This document shows, one piece after another, positions 1 to 7,885 of a stretch of DNA of 64,000 nucleotides (position 1 is the stretch's first letter; every line of letters starts with the position of its first letter). The stretch is taken from the NCBI GenBank assembly GCA_016718605.1, contig JADKCY010000002.1, positions 62,001 through 126,000 of the forward strand. The letters are read 5' to 3'. This stretch comes from Lysobacterales bacterium (lineage in GTDB: Bacteria; Pseudomonadota; Gammaproteobacteria; Xanthomonadales; Xanthomonadaceae). Position numbers and translations under genes: made by a program. The notes beneath the pieces were generated by a model. It was not told the DNA's origin, searched no databases, and saw only the letters and a program-made list of their open reading frames with translations.

Positions 1-128
1 CTGTCCATCAGCGTGGGGCCTACCGATCCGCTGACATACCAACGATCGTCATAGGCATCCTGAGCAAACACGCTCTGGGACAACGCGATACCGCTCAGCA
101 GAGCGGCACAAAGAAGCTTCTTCTGCAT
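1..128 (-). CDS. Outer-membrane beta-barrel protein, N-terminal part (partial)
   Basis: The gene runs off the left edge; only about 42 residues are visible. Translation from the ATG at 128 gives a lipid-facing export signal (MQKKLLCAALLSGIALSQ, cleaved probably after FA) followed by DAYDDRWYVSGSVGP. A Sec signal followed by a short 'W-Y-[VI]-x-x-x-x-G' strand is typical of OmpA-like or porin-like barrels, so an outer-membrane location is inferred. A GGGAGAAG ribosome-binding site sits just upstream of the ATG. The family cannot be settled from this fragment. It is transcribed divergently from fadH across a 289-bp gap holding two GTTAACG repeats (207-213 and 225-231). Confidence 0.6.
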   Translation of the reverse strand, partial: MQKKLLCAALLSGIALSQSVFAQDAYDDRWYVSGSVGPTLMD

Positions 129-417
129 CTGTCTTCTCCCACGGGTTAAGGTCAAACACTAACAACGTCGGCAACGGCTCGACGCGGTTCACGATCCAGT
201 GTAGCGGTTAACGATTGCGATTAAGTTAACGCGTTTCTAACGTCATTACTAGCGCAGCTTTTTACCACCCCATGCACCGACGGTGATGTCAGCAATTGGA
301 TGATCATGGCTACCCGTGCGAACCTAGCTATGCAGATCCGTGGTGGCACACCCAAGGATCCAGCCTAGATCTGTTTCCGCAACCAAACTCGGGCGACGAT
401 GTCGCGGGACTCTCACT

Positions 418-2430
418 ATGTATACGCACCTGCTTAGTCCACTGGATGTCGATGGCATCCGTCTGCGAAATCGCGTCTTGATGGGTTCAATGCATACCGG
501 TCTGGAAGACCGCGCAACAGATTTTCCGAAACTCGCAAGCTACTTTGCTGAACGCGCTCGCGGCGAAGTCGGCTTGATAGTGACCGGTGGCATTGCGCCA
601 AACATTCGTGGTTGGGTCAAACCATTTGCAGGGAAGCTGTCGTGGCCATGGGAAGTTCGTCGTCATCGCTTGGTGACCGATGCGGTGCACGCGGAAGGCG
701 GCAGAATCTGCATGCAGATTCTGCACGCTGGCCGCTATGCCTATCATCCCCTTGGCGTGGCGCCATCACGAATCAAGTCCCCTATTTCACCTTTCACGCC
801 CTTTGCACTCAGCAGTCGCGGAGTGAAGACACAAGTCATGGACTTCGTGCGCTGCGCCGAACTGGCCAAGGAAGCCGGCTACGACGGCGTCGAAGTCATG
901 GGCTCCGAGGGTTACCTGATCAACGAGTTCACTTCACCGCGCACAAATCGCCGAACTGACCGCTACGGTGGCAGCGATGAAGCGCGCATGCGCTTCCCTG
1001 TCGAAATCGTTCGCGGCATAAGAGAGAAGGTTGGCAAGGACTTTCTCTTGATCTATCGATTGTCGCTGCTGGATCTTGTAGAAGATGGAAATCACTGGGA
1101 CGCGGTCGTCGCACTAGCCAAGGCAATCGAGACCGCGGGTGCAAGCATGCTCAACTCCGGCATTGGTTGGCACGAAGCCAGAATCCCGACCATTGTGACC
1201 AGTGTTCCGCGCGCCGCATTCGCGCAGGTCACCGCGAGAATCCGTGAGCACGTCCGCATTCCGGTGATTGCCAGCAATCGAATCAACACGCCGGAAGTCG
1301 CCGAGTCGCTGCTGGCTTCGGGAACTGCCGACTTGATTTCGATGGCTCGACCACTGCTCGCCGACGCGGATTGGGTCGCAAAGGCGGCACGAGGACAAGC
1401 GCACCTCATCAATACGTGCATCGCATGCAATCAAGCCTGTCTGGATCATGTTTTCGAGAACAAGCCTGCGTCCTGCCTGGTCAACCCTCGCGCCGCGCGT
1501 GAGTGGGAGCTACCGCTCCGAGCCGCCCAACAATCGCGCACGATTACCATTGTTGGCGCAGGTCCCGCTGGCCTTTCTTGCGCGATTGCCGCAGCTCAAA
1601 GGGGTCATCATGTCACCGTGTTAGAACGGTCGGCAGACCTTGGTGGACAGTTCAAATTGGCGGCGAAGATCCCAGGCAAGGAAGAGTTCAGCGAAACGCT
1701 CCGCTACTACAGTGCTCAGATTTGCGAACTGGGCATCACCCTGCGACTCGGCGTGCAAGCGGACAAGGCCACAATTCTCTCGGATTCGCCTGATGTCGTG
1801 GTGATCGCGACTGGGGTAAAGCCACGCCGCCCGAACATTCCGGGCGTGCAACACCCCAAGGTGCTGGACTACATGCAGGCATTGAACGGTGCCTCCATTG
1901 GCAAGCGGGTTGCAGTGATTGGTGCCGGAGGCATCGGATTCGATGTCTGCGAATTCCTGACGGAAACGTCAGATACCGCTGGGGATGAGAAGGAAAAATG
2001 GCTTAAGCAATGGGGTGTCGACCTGAACTATCAATCCGGTGCTGGCCTATGCAAAGCGCGGGTCGAACCGCCGGAACGCGAAGTCTGGTTGCTGCAGCGA
2101 CGCGTCGGCAGGTTGGGCGCGGGTCTTAACAAGACCACGGGGTGGGTTCATCGCGCGCAACTGAAACAAAAAAATGTCCAGATGTTGGACAACGTGGAGT
2201 ACGTCGCCATCGACGACAATGGGCTGCATATCAAACGCGACGGCACCAGTATTTGCCTTCAGGTCGACCATATCATCCTGTGCGCAGGACAAGAGTCCCA
2301 AAATGAGCTGTTCCAGCACATCCAGTCCGTTCATCCTGATTGCCACCTGATCGGCGGCGCTCGTATCGCAAGCGAAGTGGACGCCAAAAGAGCGATCGAC
2401 GAAGGTGTTCGATTGGCCATGCGCCTTTAG
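418..2430 (+). CDS. fadH: 2,4-dienoyl-CoA reductase (NADPH)
   Basis: Reduces 2,4-dienoyl-CoA during beta-oxidation of unsaturated fatty acids. The 670-residue length matches E. coli FadH. Domain order: N-terminal FMN-binding TIM barrel of the old-yellow-enzyme type (about 1-330), a 4Fe-4S cluster site with Cys334, Cys337, Cys341 and Cys353 (the E. coli spacing), then FAD and NADPH Rossmann domains marked by TITIVGAGPAGLSCAIAAA and RVAVIGAGGIGFDVCEF. The reading frame extends upstream to 340, but the barrel begins with MYTHLLSPLDVDGIRLRN, so the ATG at 418 is preferred; no strong ribosome-binding site is visible. It is a single gene with no obvious partner. Confidence 0.93.
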   Translation: MYTHLLSPLDVDGIRLRNRVLMGSMHTGLEDRATDFPKLASYFAERARGEVGLIVTGGIAPNIRGWVKPFAGKLSWPWEVRRHRLVTDAVHAEGGRICMQILHAGRYAYHPLGVAPSRIKSPISPFTPFALSSRGVKTQVMDFVRCAELAKEAGYDGVEVMGSEGYLINEFTSPRTNRRTDRYGGSDEARMRFPVEIVRGIREKVGKDFLLIYRLSLLDLVEDGNHWDAVVALAKAIETAGASMLNSGIGWHEARIPTIVTSVPRAAFAQVTARIREHVRIPVIASNRINTPEVAESLLASGTADLISMARPLLADADWVAKAARGQAHLINTCIACNQACLDHVFENKPASCLVNPRAAREWELPLRAAQQSRTITIVGAGPAGLSCAIAAAQRGHHVTVLERSADLGGQFKLAAKIPGKEEFSETLRYYSAQICELGITLRLGVQADKATILSDSPDVVVIATGVKPRRPNIPGVQHPKVLDYMQALNGASIGKRVAVIGAGGIGFDVCEFLTETSDTAGDEKEKWLKQWGVDLNYQSGAGLCKARVEPPEREVWLLQRRVGRLGAGLNKTTGWVHRAQLKQKNVQMLDNVEYVAIDDNGLHIKRDGTSICLQVDHIILCAGQESQNELFQHIQSVHPDCHLIGGARIASEVDAKRAIDEGVRLAMRL

Positions 2431-2727
2431 CGCGATCGCGGATTCGACGTTGCCAAGCCGCGCTCAAACCTGAACAGACGACTGTGAAATTCAGCGGACA
2501 TTTAGTTTTAGGTTCGTAAGGTCGGTTCCGTCTCGCCTGCGACCCGGCCAAGTTCGCAATGCGAAACGCTCAATACCGAGTGTTGAGGTTCACGCGGCCT
2601 CAGGGAACGCCCTGCTGTTTCCTGATCCGCCCCTTTAACGCCAAGTGACAAGAGAGATACGCAAGTCTGTCCTTGCCAGCACACCTGCTGCCAACTCTCT
2701 TCGCCGCGCAACGGAACAGGAGTCCGA

Positions 2728-3174
2728 ATGAAACTGGCCTTTTTGCTGTGGTTGAGCTCAGTTCTACCGCAACCCATCGCAGACCCACTTTGCCTGACCA
2801 CGACAATCTATCTGGAGTCGAGAAATCAATCGGTGCTTGGCCAACGCGCTGTTGCCGAAGTCGCAATGCGTCGACTGGATGACGGCAACTGGGGACGCAA
2901 CGTCTGCGACGTCGTTACCGCACCCAAGCAATTTGCCCCCACGCTCATCAAACCGGACTTTGAGCTCAACAACCCCAAAGCTTGGAATCGGGCCGCAGCC
3001 ATCGCGTGGGAGGTCATTCTGGAGTCAAGAAAGCCGCAGCAGAACCGGCGTGAAGTCGTGCCTGGCGCGGATCACTTCCTGGTCAGCAATCTCGACAATC
3101 CACCGCTATGGGCGCAAGGCGAACCGCTCGCGCGAATAGGCGACCACAGTTTCTATAAGGTCAAGCGACTTTGA
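2728..3174 (+). CDS. Cell wall hydrolase (SleB/CwlJ-type), exported
   Basis: A 148-residue protein with a signal peptide (MKLAFLLWLSSVLPQPIADP) and the core of the Hydrolase_2 family: a TTTIYLESRNQSVLGQ stretch with the catalytic Glu, followed by VAEVAMRRLDD and a TAPKQFAP element. These enzymes are lytic transglycosylase-like peptidoglycan hydrolases; a periplasmic or envelope role in cell-wall turnover is inferred. The start has a clear GGAACAGGAG site. The 297-bp gap before it (2431-2727) holds no gene I can support. A strong stem-loop follows at 3192-3227, between this gene and the converging prpE. Confidence 0.85.
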   Translation: MKLAFLLWLSSVLPQPIADPLCLTTTIYLESRNQSVLGQRAVAEVAMRRLDDGNWGRNVCDVVTAPKQFAPTLIKPDFELNNPKAWNRAAAIAWEVILESRKPQQNRREVVPGADHFLVSNLDNPPLWAQGEPLARIGDHSFYKVKRL

Positions 3175-3191
3175 TTGATGGCGCGCTAGCC

Positions 3192-3227
3192 ATACGACAA
3201 ACCCGACCATGGTCAGGTTTGTCGTAT
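3192..3227. terminator. Bidirectional stem-loop between cell-wall hydrolase and prpE
   Basis: A perfect 12-bp inverted repeat, ATACGACAAACC / GGTTTGTCGTAT, encloses a 12-base loop that itself contains the palindrome GACCATGGTC. It sits in the 76-bp gap between two converging genes, the place expected for a shared terminator, although no T-run follows on either side. Confidence 0.6.
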
Positions 3228-3250
3228 CTGGACCAATCGGAAACGTGAAA

Positions 3251-5149
3251 TCAACCCACGTCCGGCCCTCGCAACAGAGCCGAGCGAACGGACTCGAGGG
3301 CATTGGGATCATCCAAGGTCGACAAATCCCCCGGGTCGCGCGATTCGACCAGTGCCTGCAGAGATCTGCGCAACAGCTTGCCTGAACGCGTCTTGGGCAA
3401 GGCGTCGACCACGTACACTCGCGCAGGTCTCGCAACGGCCCCCAGTTGCTCCATGACTTGCTTCAGCATCGCATTGGCCACCACTTTGCGATCTTCGGCA
3501 CTGCCACCAGATTGTTTGAGCGTCGCAAATACGACCGGGACCTGCCCTTTCAGCTCATCCGCCGCACCGATCACCGCCGCCTCGGCCACTTCGAAACAGG
3601 TTGATACCGACTCTTCAATTTCCCGTGTACCCAAGCGATGACCGGCAACATTGATCACGTCATCTGTTCGACCGAGGATGAAGTAGTACCCGTCAGGGTC
3701 TCGGATCGCCCAGTCGAGCGAGCTGTAAAGCAGCTCCTTGAAGTGCCCGAAATAGCTGCTTAGGAAGCGCTGATCGTCGCCCCACACAGTGCTCAGACAA
3801 CCGGGCGGCAACGGCGGCACGATGGTTAGCACGCCTTTTTCGTTGTCGGCACAGAGTTCGCCAGACGTTTCATTGATCAACTTCAATTGGTAGCCCAGAT
3901 TCGGCAGCCCTGGCGACCCAAGCTTGACCGGATGCAAATCCATACCGGCTTGCAGGCTCAATACCGGCCAGCCCGTCTCGGTCTGCCAGTAGTTGTCGAT
4001 CACTGGACGGCCCAATGCGCCAGTGATCCATGCTGCCGTCGGCTCATCCAACGGTTCACCCGCCAGAAACAGCCATTTGAAGGCGCTCAAGTCGTACTTG
4101 GTCAGCCAACTCGGGTCCTGCTTCTTGAGAACGCGTACAGCGGTCGGCGAGGAGAACATGGTGCGAACACCATACTGCTCGCAGAGCTTCCACCAGATTC
4201 CCGGATCGGGACTGGTAGGAAGTCCCTCGTACACAATCGTGGCTGCGCCAACCATCAGCGGGCCGTAGACGATGTAGGAATGCCCCACCACCCAACCGAC
4301 ATCCGAGGTCGAGAACATCACCTGCCCCGGCCCCACGTCATAGACGGTGCGCATGGACAGCGCCAGCGCAACGGCGTAGCCGCCGGTGTCACGCTGAACG
4401 CCTTTGGGTTTTCCGGTGGTACCGGAGGTGTAGAGCAAATAGCTGGGTTCGTTCGATTCGCGCCACACCACTGCAACGTCCGCGTGGACGAACGCCTTAC
4501 TGACCTCGGCGTAGTCGAAATCGCGACCTTCCGTCACCGGCATGTCGGCGTCCAAGCCTCGATGCACGACCAGAACTCGCGGCGGCGGAAACTGCGCTTC
4601 TGCAAGCGCGGCATCAACCAACGGTTTGTAACGAATCACCTTGCCCGACCGCATCCCGGCATCGGCGCAGATCAGCAAGCTGGGTCTAGCGTCGTCGATG
4701 CGCAAGGCGAGGTTGTGCGCCGCAAAGCCGCCGAACACGACGGAGTGGATCGCACCGATCCGTGCGCAAGCCAACATCGCAATGACGGCTTCGCCGGTGT
4801 TCGGCATGTAGATGACGACCCGATCCCCCTCTACCACGCCGAGGCATTGCAATGTGGCTGCAAAGGTGTTGACGGCCTGATACAACTGGCGATAGGTCCA
4901 CTCGTCCGTGGTATCGGTTTCGGTCGATACCGCGATCAACGCTCTCTGATCGCCACGCGCCGCGAGATGACGATCCACCGCGTTGTAGCAGAGGTTGGTG
5001 CGCCCACCGACAAACCACTTCCGAAACGCCGGATCGGACGCATCCAGGATTTGCTGTGGCGGCGTTTCCCAATCGATCGCCTGCGCCGCGTCTGCCCAAA
5101 AAGCGTGCGGATCATCTATGGAACGGCGGTACTCGGTTGCGTAGGTCAT
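3251..5149 (-). CDS. prpE: Propionyl-CoA synthetase (propionate-CoA ligase)
   Basis: ATP-dependent activation of propionate to propionyl-CoA via an acyl-adenylate. The 632-residue chain has the acyl/aryl-CoA synthetase P-loop-like core YTSGTTGKPKGV, the adenylate-binding WQTETGWP, the hinge region GRTDDVINVAGHRL and the C-terminal catalytic lysine in KTRSGKLLRR. The N-terminal start YRRSIDDPHAFWADAAQAID and the DTGGYAVAL stretch after the P-loop are typical of PrpE rather than Acs. The ATG at 5149 is preceded by GGGAGAG. No methylcitrate-cycle genes lie beside it, so how propionyl-CoA is used cannot be read from the window. Confidence 0.9.
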   Translation of the reverse strand: MTYATEYRRSIDDPHAFWADAAQAIDWETPPQQILDASDPAFRKWFVGGRTNLCYNAVDRHLAARGDQRALIAVSTETDTTDEWTYRQLYQAVNTFAATLQCLGVVEGDRVVIYMPNTGEAVIAMLACARIGAIHSVVFGGFAAHNLALRIDDARPSLLICADAGMRSGKVIRYKPLVDAALAEAQFPPPRVLVVHRGLDADMPVTEGRDFDYAEVSKAFVHADVAVVWRESNEPSYLLYTSGTTGKPKGVQRDTGGYAVALALSMRTVYDVGPGQVMFSTSDVGWVVGHSYIVYGPLMVGAATIVYEGLPTSPDPGIWWKLCEQYGVRTMFSSPTAVRVLKKQDPSWLTKYDLSAFKWLFLAGEPLDEPTAAWITGALGRPVIDNYWQTETGWPVLSLQAGMDLHPVKLGSPGLPNLGYQLKLINETSGELCADNEKGVLTIVPPLPPGCLSTVWGDDQRFLSSYFGHFKELLYSSLDWAIRDPDGYYFILGRTDDVINVAGHRLGTREIEESVSTCFEVAEAAVIGAADELKGQVPVVFATLKQSGGSAEDRKVVANAMLKQVMEQLGAVARPARVYVVDALPKTRSGKLLRRSLQALVESRDPGDLSTLDDPNALESVRSALLRGPDVG

Positions 5150-5224
5150 ATGGCTCTCCCAGAGGCGACAAGGCTAGCCCGGTGAAGCCTCCCTGTAGCC
5201 GCGACTTTGGTCGATCACTTTATC

Positions 5225-5246
5225 TTTGATATCGTTTTGATATCAT
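5225..5246. promoter_or_regulatory. Tandem 11-bp repeat upstream of the SPFH gene (candidate operator)
   Basis: TTTGATATCGT (5225-5235) is followed directly by TTTGATATCAT (5236-5246), 10 of 11 positions identical, each centred on the palindrome GATATC. It lies 25 bases upstream of the SPFH start codon, in the gap between the divergent prpE and SPFH genes. Tandem, roughly one-helical-turn repeats are the operator layout used by Arc/MetJ-type ribbon-helix-helix repressors, and an Arc-type gene is the second gene of this operon; autoregulation is inferred. Confidence 0.45.
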
Positions 5247-5271
5247 GCTGACTCTACCAAGGAGAGCCCTC

Positions 5272-6132
5272 ATGAAAGAACACGTGTTGCGCACGCTGCC
5301 CGGCATTCCGATGCTGTTTGCCAGTTTCATCCTCGGCCTGTTGAGTTGGTGGTTGATCAGTCACTCGTTCGAAAACCACAGTTGGCCGTACTTCTGGGCG
5401 GGCATTTTCTGCGGTGTCACCGCGCTGTTTCTGCTGCCCGGCCTGTTCAGCCTGGAGCCAAACCAGAATGCCGTGGTCAGTCTGTTCGGGAAGTACGTCG
5501 GGACCGCCAGCGAACCCGGTCTGCGCTGGACACTGCCCTTCTACGGTCGTCACAAGGTGTCGATGCGCGTCCGCAACTTCGAGAGCGGCAAACTCAAGGT
5601 CAACGAACTCGAAGGTAGCCCGATCGAAATCGCTGCAGTCATCGTTTGGCAGGTCATTGATGCTGCAGAAGCGCGCTACAACGTCGAAGACTTCGAGAGC
5701 TTCGTGCACATCCAATCCGAGGCCGCGCTGCGCGCGATGGCAACGCGCTACCCCTACGATAGCCATGACGGTCGGGTCGCCCTACGAAGTCACCCGGATG
5801 AGGTGTCGGCGCAGCTCAAGACCGAACTGGACGAGCGTCTTGGCAAAGCAGGCGTTGATGTTATCGAGGCGCGCATCAGTCACTTGGCATACGCACCAGA
5901 GATCGCGCAGGCGATGTTGCAACGACAGCAGGCCGATGCGGTCATCGCCGCGCGCACAAAGATTGTCGAGGGCGCGGTTGGCATGGTCGAGCTGGCACTC
6001 GACCAATTGAAATCTCGCGGCGTGGTGGAACTCGACCCAGAACGCCGGGCCGCGATGGTCAGCAATTTGCTAGTGGTCTTGTGCGCGGATCGCTCGACTC
6101 AACCGGTCATCAATACCGGCAGCTTGTACTGA
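5272..6132 (+). CDS. SPFH/band-7 domain membrane protein
   Basis: A 286-residue protein with two N-terminal hydrophobic segments (about residues 12-32 and 40-60) followed by an SPFH (prohibitin/flotillin-like) domain: the stretch EPNQNAVVSLFGKYVGTAS, then LRWTLPFYGRHKVSMRVRNF, then a coiled region rich in Ala, Glu and Gln around LQRQQADAVIAARTKIVEG. Such proteins form oligomeric membrane scaffolds; no substrate can be inferred. The ORF is open to 5245, but an AAGGAGA site (5259-5265) sets the start at the ATG 5272. The next gene, an Arc-type DNA-binding protein, starts 4 bases after its stop, so the two are one operon. Confidence 0.85.
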   Translation: MKEHVLRTLPGIPMLFASFILGLLSWWLISHSFENHSWPYFWAGIFCGVTALFLLPGLFSLEPNQNAVVSLFGKYVGTASEPGLRWTLPFYGRHKVSMRVRNFESGKLKVNELEGSPIEIAAVIVWQVIDAAEARYNVEDFESFVHIQSEAALRAMATRYPYDSHDGRVALRSHPDEVSAQLKTELDERLGKAGVDVIEARISHLAYAPEIAQAMLQRQQADAVIAARTKIVEGAVGMVELALDQLKSRGVVELDPERRAAMVSNLLVVLCADRSTQPVINTGSLY

Positions 6133-6136
6133 CGCC

Positions 6137-6331
6137 GTGGCTGCCAAATCGCCCAACGAAAAACGTGCCTATCCGCTGCGCATCAGCGGACAGGTACTTG
6201 ACGCCATGCAGCGCTGGTCGGATGACGAACTGCGCTCATTGAATGCACAGATCGAATACGTCCTGCGCGATGCCTTGCGACGCGCAGGACGCCTGCACGA
6301 CAGTCGCACAGACAAAGAAGATACCGACTGA
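6137..6331 (+). CDS. Arc-family (ribbon-helix-helix) DNA-binding protein
   Basis: A 64-residue basic protein beginning at a GTG codon 4 bases after the SPFH stop, so translation is probably coupled. It contains the Arc-type pattern: a short beta strand (AYPLRISGQVLDAMQ) followed by a helix-turn-helix-like pair ending in SLNAQIEYVLRDALRRAG, which resembles the Arc/Mnt 'SxNAEIxxxLxxAL' helix. It most likely binds DNA as a dimer of ribbon-helix-helix folds. The tandem repeat in the operon promoter is a natural target. Its pairing with an SPFH protein, rather than with a toxin, is notable. Confidence 0.8.
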   Translation: MAAKSPNEKRAYPLRISGQVLDAMQRWSDDELRSLNAQIEYVLRDALRRAGRLHDSRTDKEDTD

Positions 6332-6350
6332 TACGCCAGATGTGCGGTAC

Positions 6351-6695
6351 TCAGCCGGGTGGCCAGACCATCTGACGACCCGCAAGCAGGTGCAAATGGA
6401 TGTGATAAACCGACTGCCCACCATCCCGATTGCAGTTCATCACCACGCGATAGCCCTGATCGGCAAACCCCTGTTGTCTTGCGAAATCCGCCGCAGCCAG
6501 CATGAGTCGACCGAGCAGTTCAGCATCACAGGGGGCGACATCATTCAATGTGGCAATCGGGTTTTTGGGGATAAACAGCACATGCACCGGCGCCTGTGGT
6601 TGGATGTCGCGGAACGCCAGCACGTGCTCGTCTTCAAACACGATATCGGCAGGAATCTCGCGCCGGATGATGCGGCTGAACAAGGTGTCACTCAT
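6351..6695 (-). CDS. hinT: Histidine triad (HIT) nucleotide-binding protein
   Basis: A 114-residue HIT-family purine nucleoside phosphoramidase of the HinT branch. The N-terminus MSDTLFSRIIRREIPADIVF and the C-terminal triad HIHLHLLAGR are the family signatures; the middle carries DIQPQAPVHVLFIPK. The enzyme hydrolyses AMP-lysine and aminoacyl-adenylate type substrates in the cytoplasm. The ATG at 6695 has a CGGAGAA site upstream. The 217-bp gap between it and recR holds a structured sequence element (6826-6888) that recurs at 62588-62648. Confidence 0.93.
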   Translation of the reverse strand: MSDTLFSRIIRREIPADIVFEDEHVLAFRDIQPQAPVHVLFIPKNPIATLNDVAPCDAELLGRLMLAAADFARQQGFADQGYRVVMNCNRDGGQSVYHIHLHLLAGRQMVWPPG

Positions 6696-6825
6696 GGCAG
6701 CGTTCTCCGTGGATCAGAAGTTGGGCAGAAACGAATTCGCACTTAAAAGGTATTGAGAACCACGCCGCGGGTGCGCGGCAAGAGAGCCGCGCCCGCGAAC
6801 CCATCGCTTCAGCAGTGGATTTGTC

Positions 6826-6888
6826 GGGAGAGTGTCCCAAGATGCGCCGTACTCGCGACTTTGAGAAGCTGCAGGTACGCACTTTCCC
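6826..6888. other. Structured 63-bp element, copy A (repeat of 62588-62648)
   Basis: Lies between recR and hinT. Hand alignment with 62588-62648 gives about three quarters identity over the whole length. Both copies begin GGGAGAGT and end ACTTTC[CT]C; these ends form an 8-bp helix when read as plus-strand RNA (with G-U pairs), and an inner helix can also form. It could be a small RNA or untranslated leader element, or a dispersed palindromic repeat. On the minus strand it would sit in the hinT leader, but the wobble pairs favour the plus strand. Confidence 0.4.
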
Positions 6889-6912
6889 AACAGCCCGCCA
6901 ATGTAATGCCGC

Positions 6913-7506
6913 TCAGGAGGGCACGTGGTGCCGACTGCCAAACGCATGCGCCAGCGTGCCGCGGTCGATGTATTCCAGCTCGCCACCGAGCGGCACGCCA
7001 TGCGCAAGACGGGTTGGCTGCACGGCATGGCGCCGGGCCAATTGCGTCAAATAATGCGCGGTTGCCTCGCCTTCCACCGTGGCACTGGTTGCGATAATGA
7101 GTTCCTTGATCTGTCCTTCGGAAAGCCGCGCATCTAGCAAATCCAGCCCCAACTCGCGTGGGCCGCGACCATCCAATGGCGACAGGCGCCCAAGCAAAAC
7201 GAAATAGCGGCCGCGATAACCAGTAGCAGACTCAAGCGCCGCAAGATCGGCCGGCGTTTCGACCACGCAGAGCAGGCTGTCATCGCGCGAAGCGCTGCTG
7301 CACAACGAACACACCACCTCTTCGCTGAACGTTCGGCAGCGCTCACAGTGTCCGATCCGCTGCATCGCCTCTTCAAGCGCCCGTGCCAAGCGTTTGCCGC
7401 CAGTGCGTTGTCGCTCCAGCAGATGCCATGCCATGCGCTGCGCGGACTTCTGCCCGACGCCGGGCAGCACCCGCAGCGCCTCGACCAGTTCCTCAAGCAA
7501 ACTCAT
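6913..7506 (-). CDS. recR: Recombination mediator RecR
   Basis: A 197-residue RecR of usual length, helping RecF/RecO load RecA at single-strand gaps. It shows a helix-hairpin-helix near the N-terminus (LRVLPGVGQKSAQRMAWHLL), a four-cysteine zinc finger (CERCRTFSEEVVCSLC), and a Toprim domain with LLCVVETPADLAALE and GYRGRYFVLLGRLSPLDGRG. Its start lies 6 bases from the ybaB stop, in the widespread dnaX-ybaB-recR order, so the three genes are expected on one minus-strand transcript. Confidence 0.95.
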   Translation of the reverse strand: MSLLEELVEALRVLPGVGQKSAQRMAWHLLERQRTGGKRLARALEEAMQRIGHCERCRTFSEEVVCSLCSSASRDDSLLCVVETPADLAALESATGYRGRYFVLLGRLSPLDGRGPRELGLDLLDARLSEGQIKELIIATSATVEGEATAHYLTQLARRHAVQPTRLAHGVPLGGELEYIDRGTLAHAFGSRHHVPS

Positions 7507-7512
7507 CGGCGA

Positions 7513-7836
7513 CTAAAACGGCAGCTTCATGCCGGGCGGCAACGGCACACCGGCGGTGACAGAACCCATCTTCGCTTGAGAAGCCTCATTCGCGCGCGCA
7601 ATGGCGTCGTTGAATGCGGCAGTGATCAAATCTTCCAGCATCTCGATATCGTCATTGACCGCCTGCGGGTCAATTTGAACGCGCCGCAAATCCATGCGCG
7701 CAGTCATGGTGATCTTGACCAGACCGCCGCCCGCCTGTCCGGAAACCTCGATATGGGCCAGCTCTTCCTGCGCCTTTTTCAAGTTGTCCTGCATCTTCTG
7801 CGCCTGTTGCATCAGGCCTGCCAAGGGTCCACGCAT
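7513..7836 (-). CDS. ybaB: YbaB/EbfC family nucleoid-associated protein
   Basis: A 107-residue YbaB/EbfC protein, a small dimeric DNA-binding protein. The N-terminal helix MRGPLAGLMQQAQKMQDNLK, the VSGQAGGGLVKITMTAR strand pair and the C-terminal PPGMKLPF tail are characteristic. The open frame continues far upstream to 8154, but the family begins at the ATG at 7836, which has an AGGACAACAAC leader with a usable AGGA site. It lies between dnaX (49 bases upstream) and recR (6 bases downstream), the conserved arrangement in gammaproteobacteria. Confidence 0.93.
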   Translation of the reverse strand: MRGPLAGLMQQAQKMQDNLKKAQEELAHIEVSGQAGGGLVKITMTARMDLRRVQIDPQAVNDDIEMLEDLITAAFNDAIARANEASQAKMGSVTAGVPLPPGMKLPF

Positions 7837-7885
7837 GTTGTTGTCCTGTTTGGAGAGTGGTAACGGGTTGTCGCTGAGTACCGCG

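Noticed and set aside
207..231. Two GTTAACG repeats as an operator between the outer-membrane gene and fadH
   Set aside because: Spacing of 18 bases and short A/T-rich motifs could be chance; no promoter hexamers at suitable spacing support them.
2431..2727. Possible small gene between fadH and the cell-wall hydrolase
   Set aside because: Minus-strand frames here have no ribosome site, overlap the hydrolase gene, and give Arg/Ser-rich translations without a family match.
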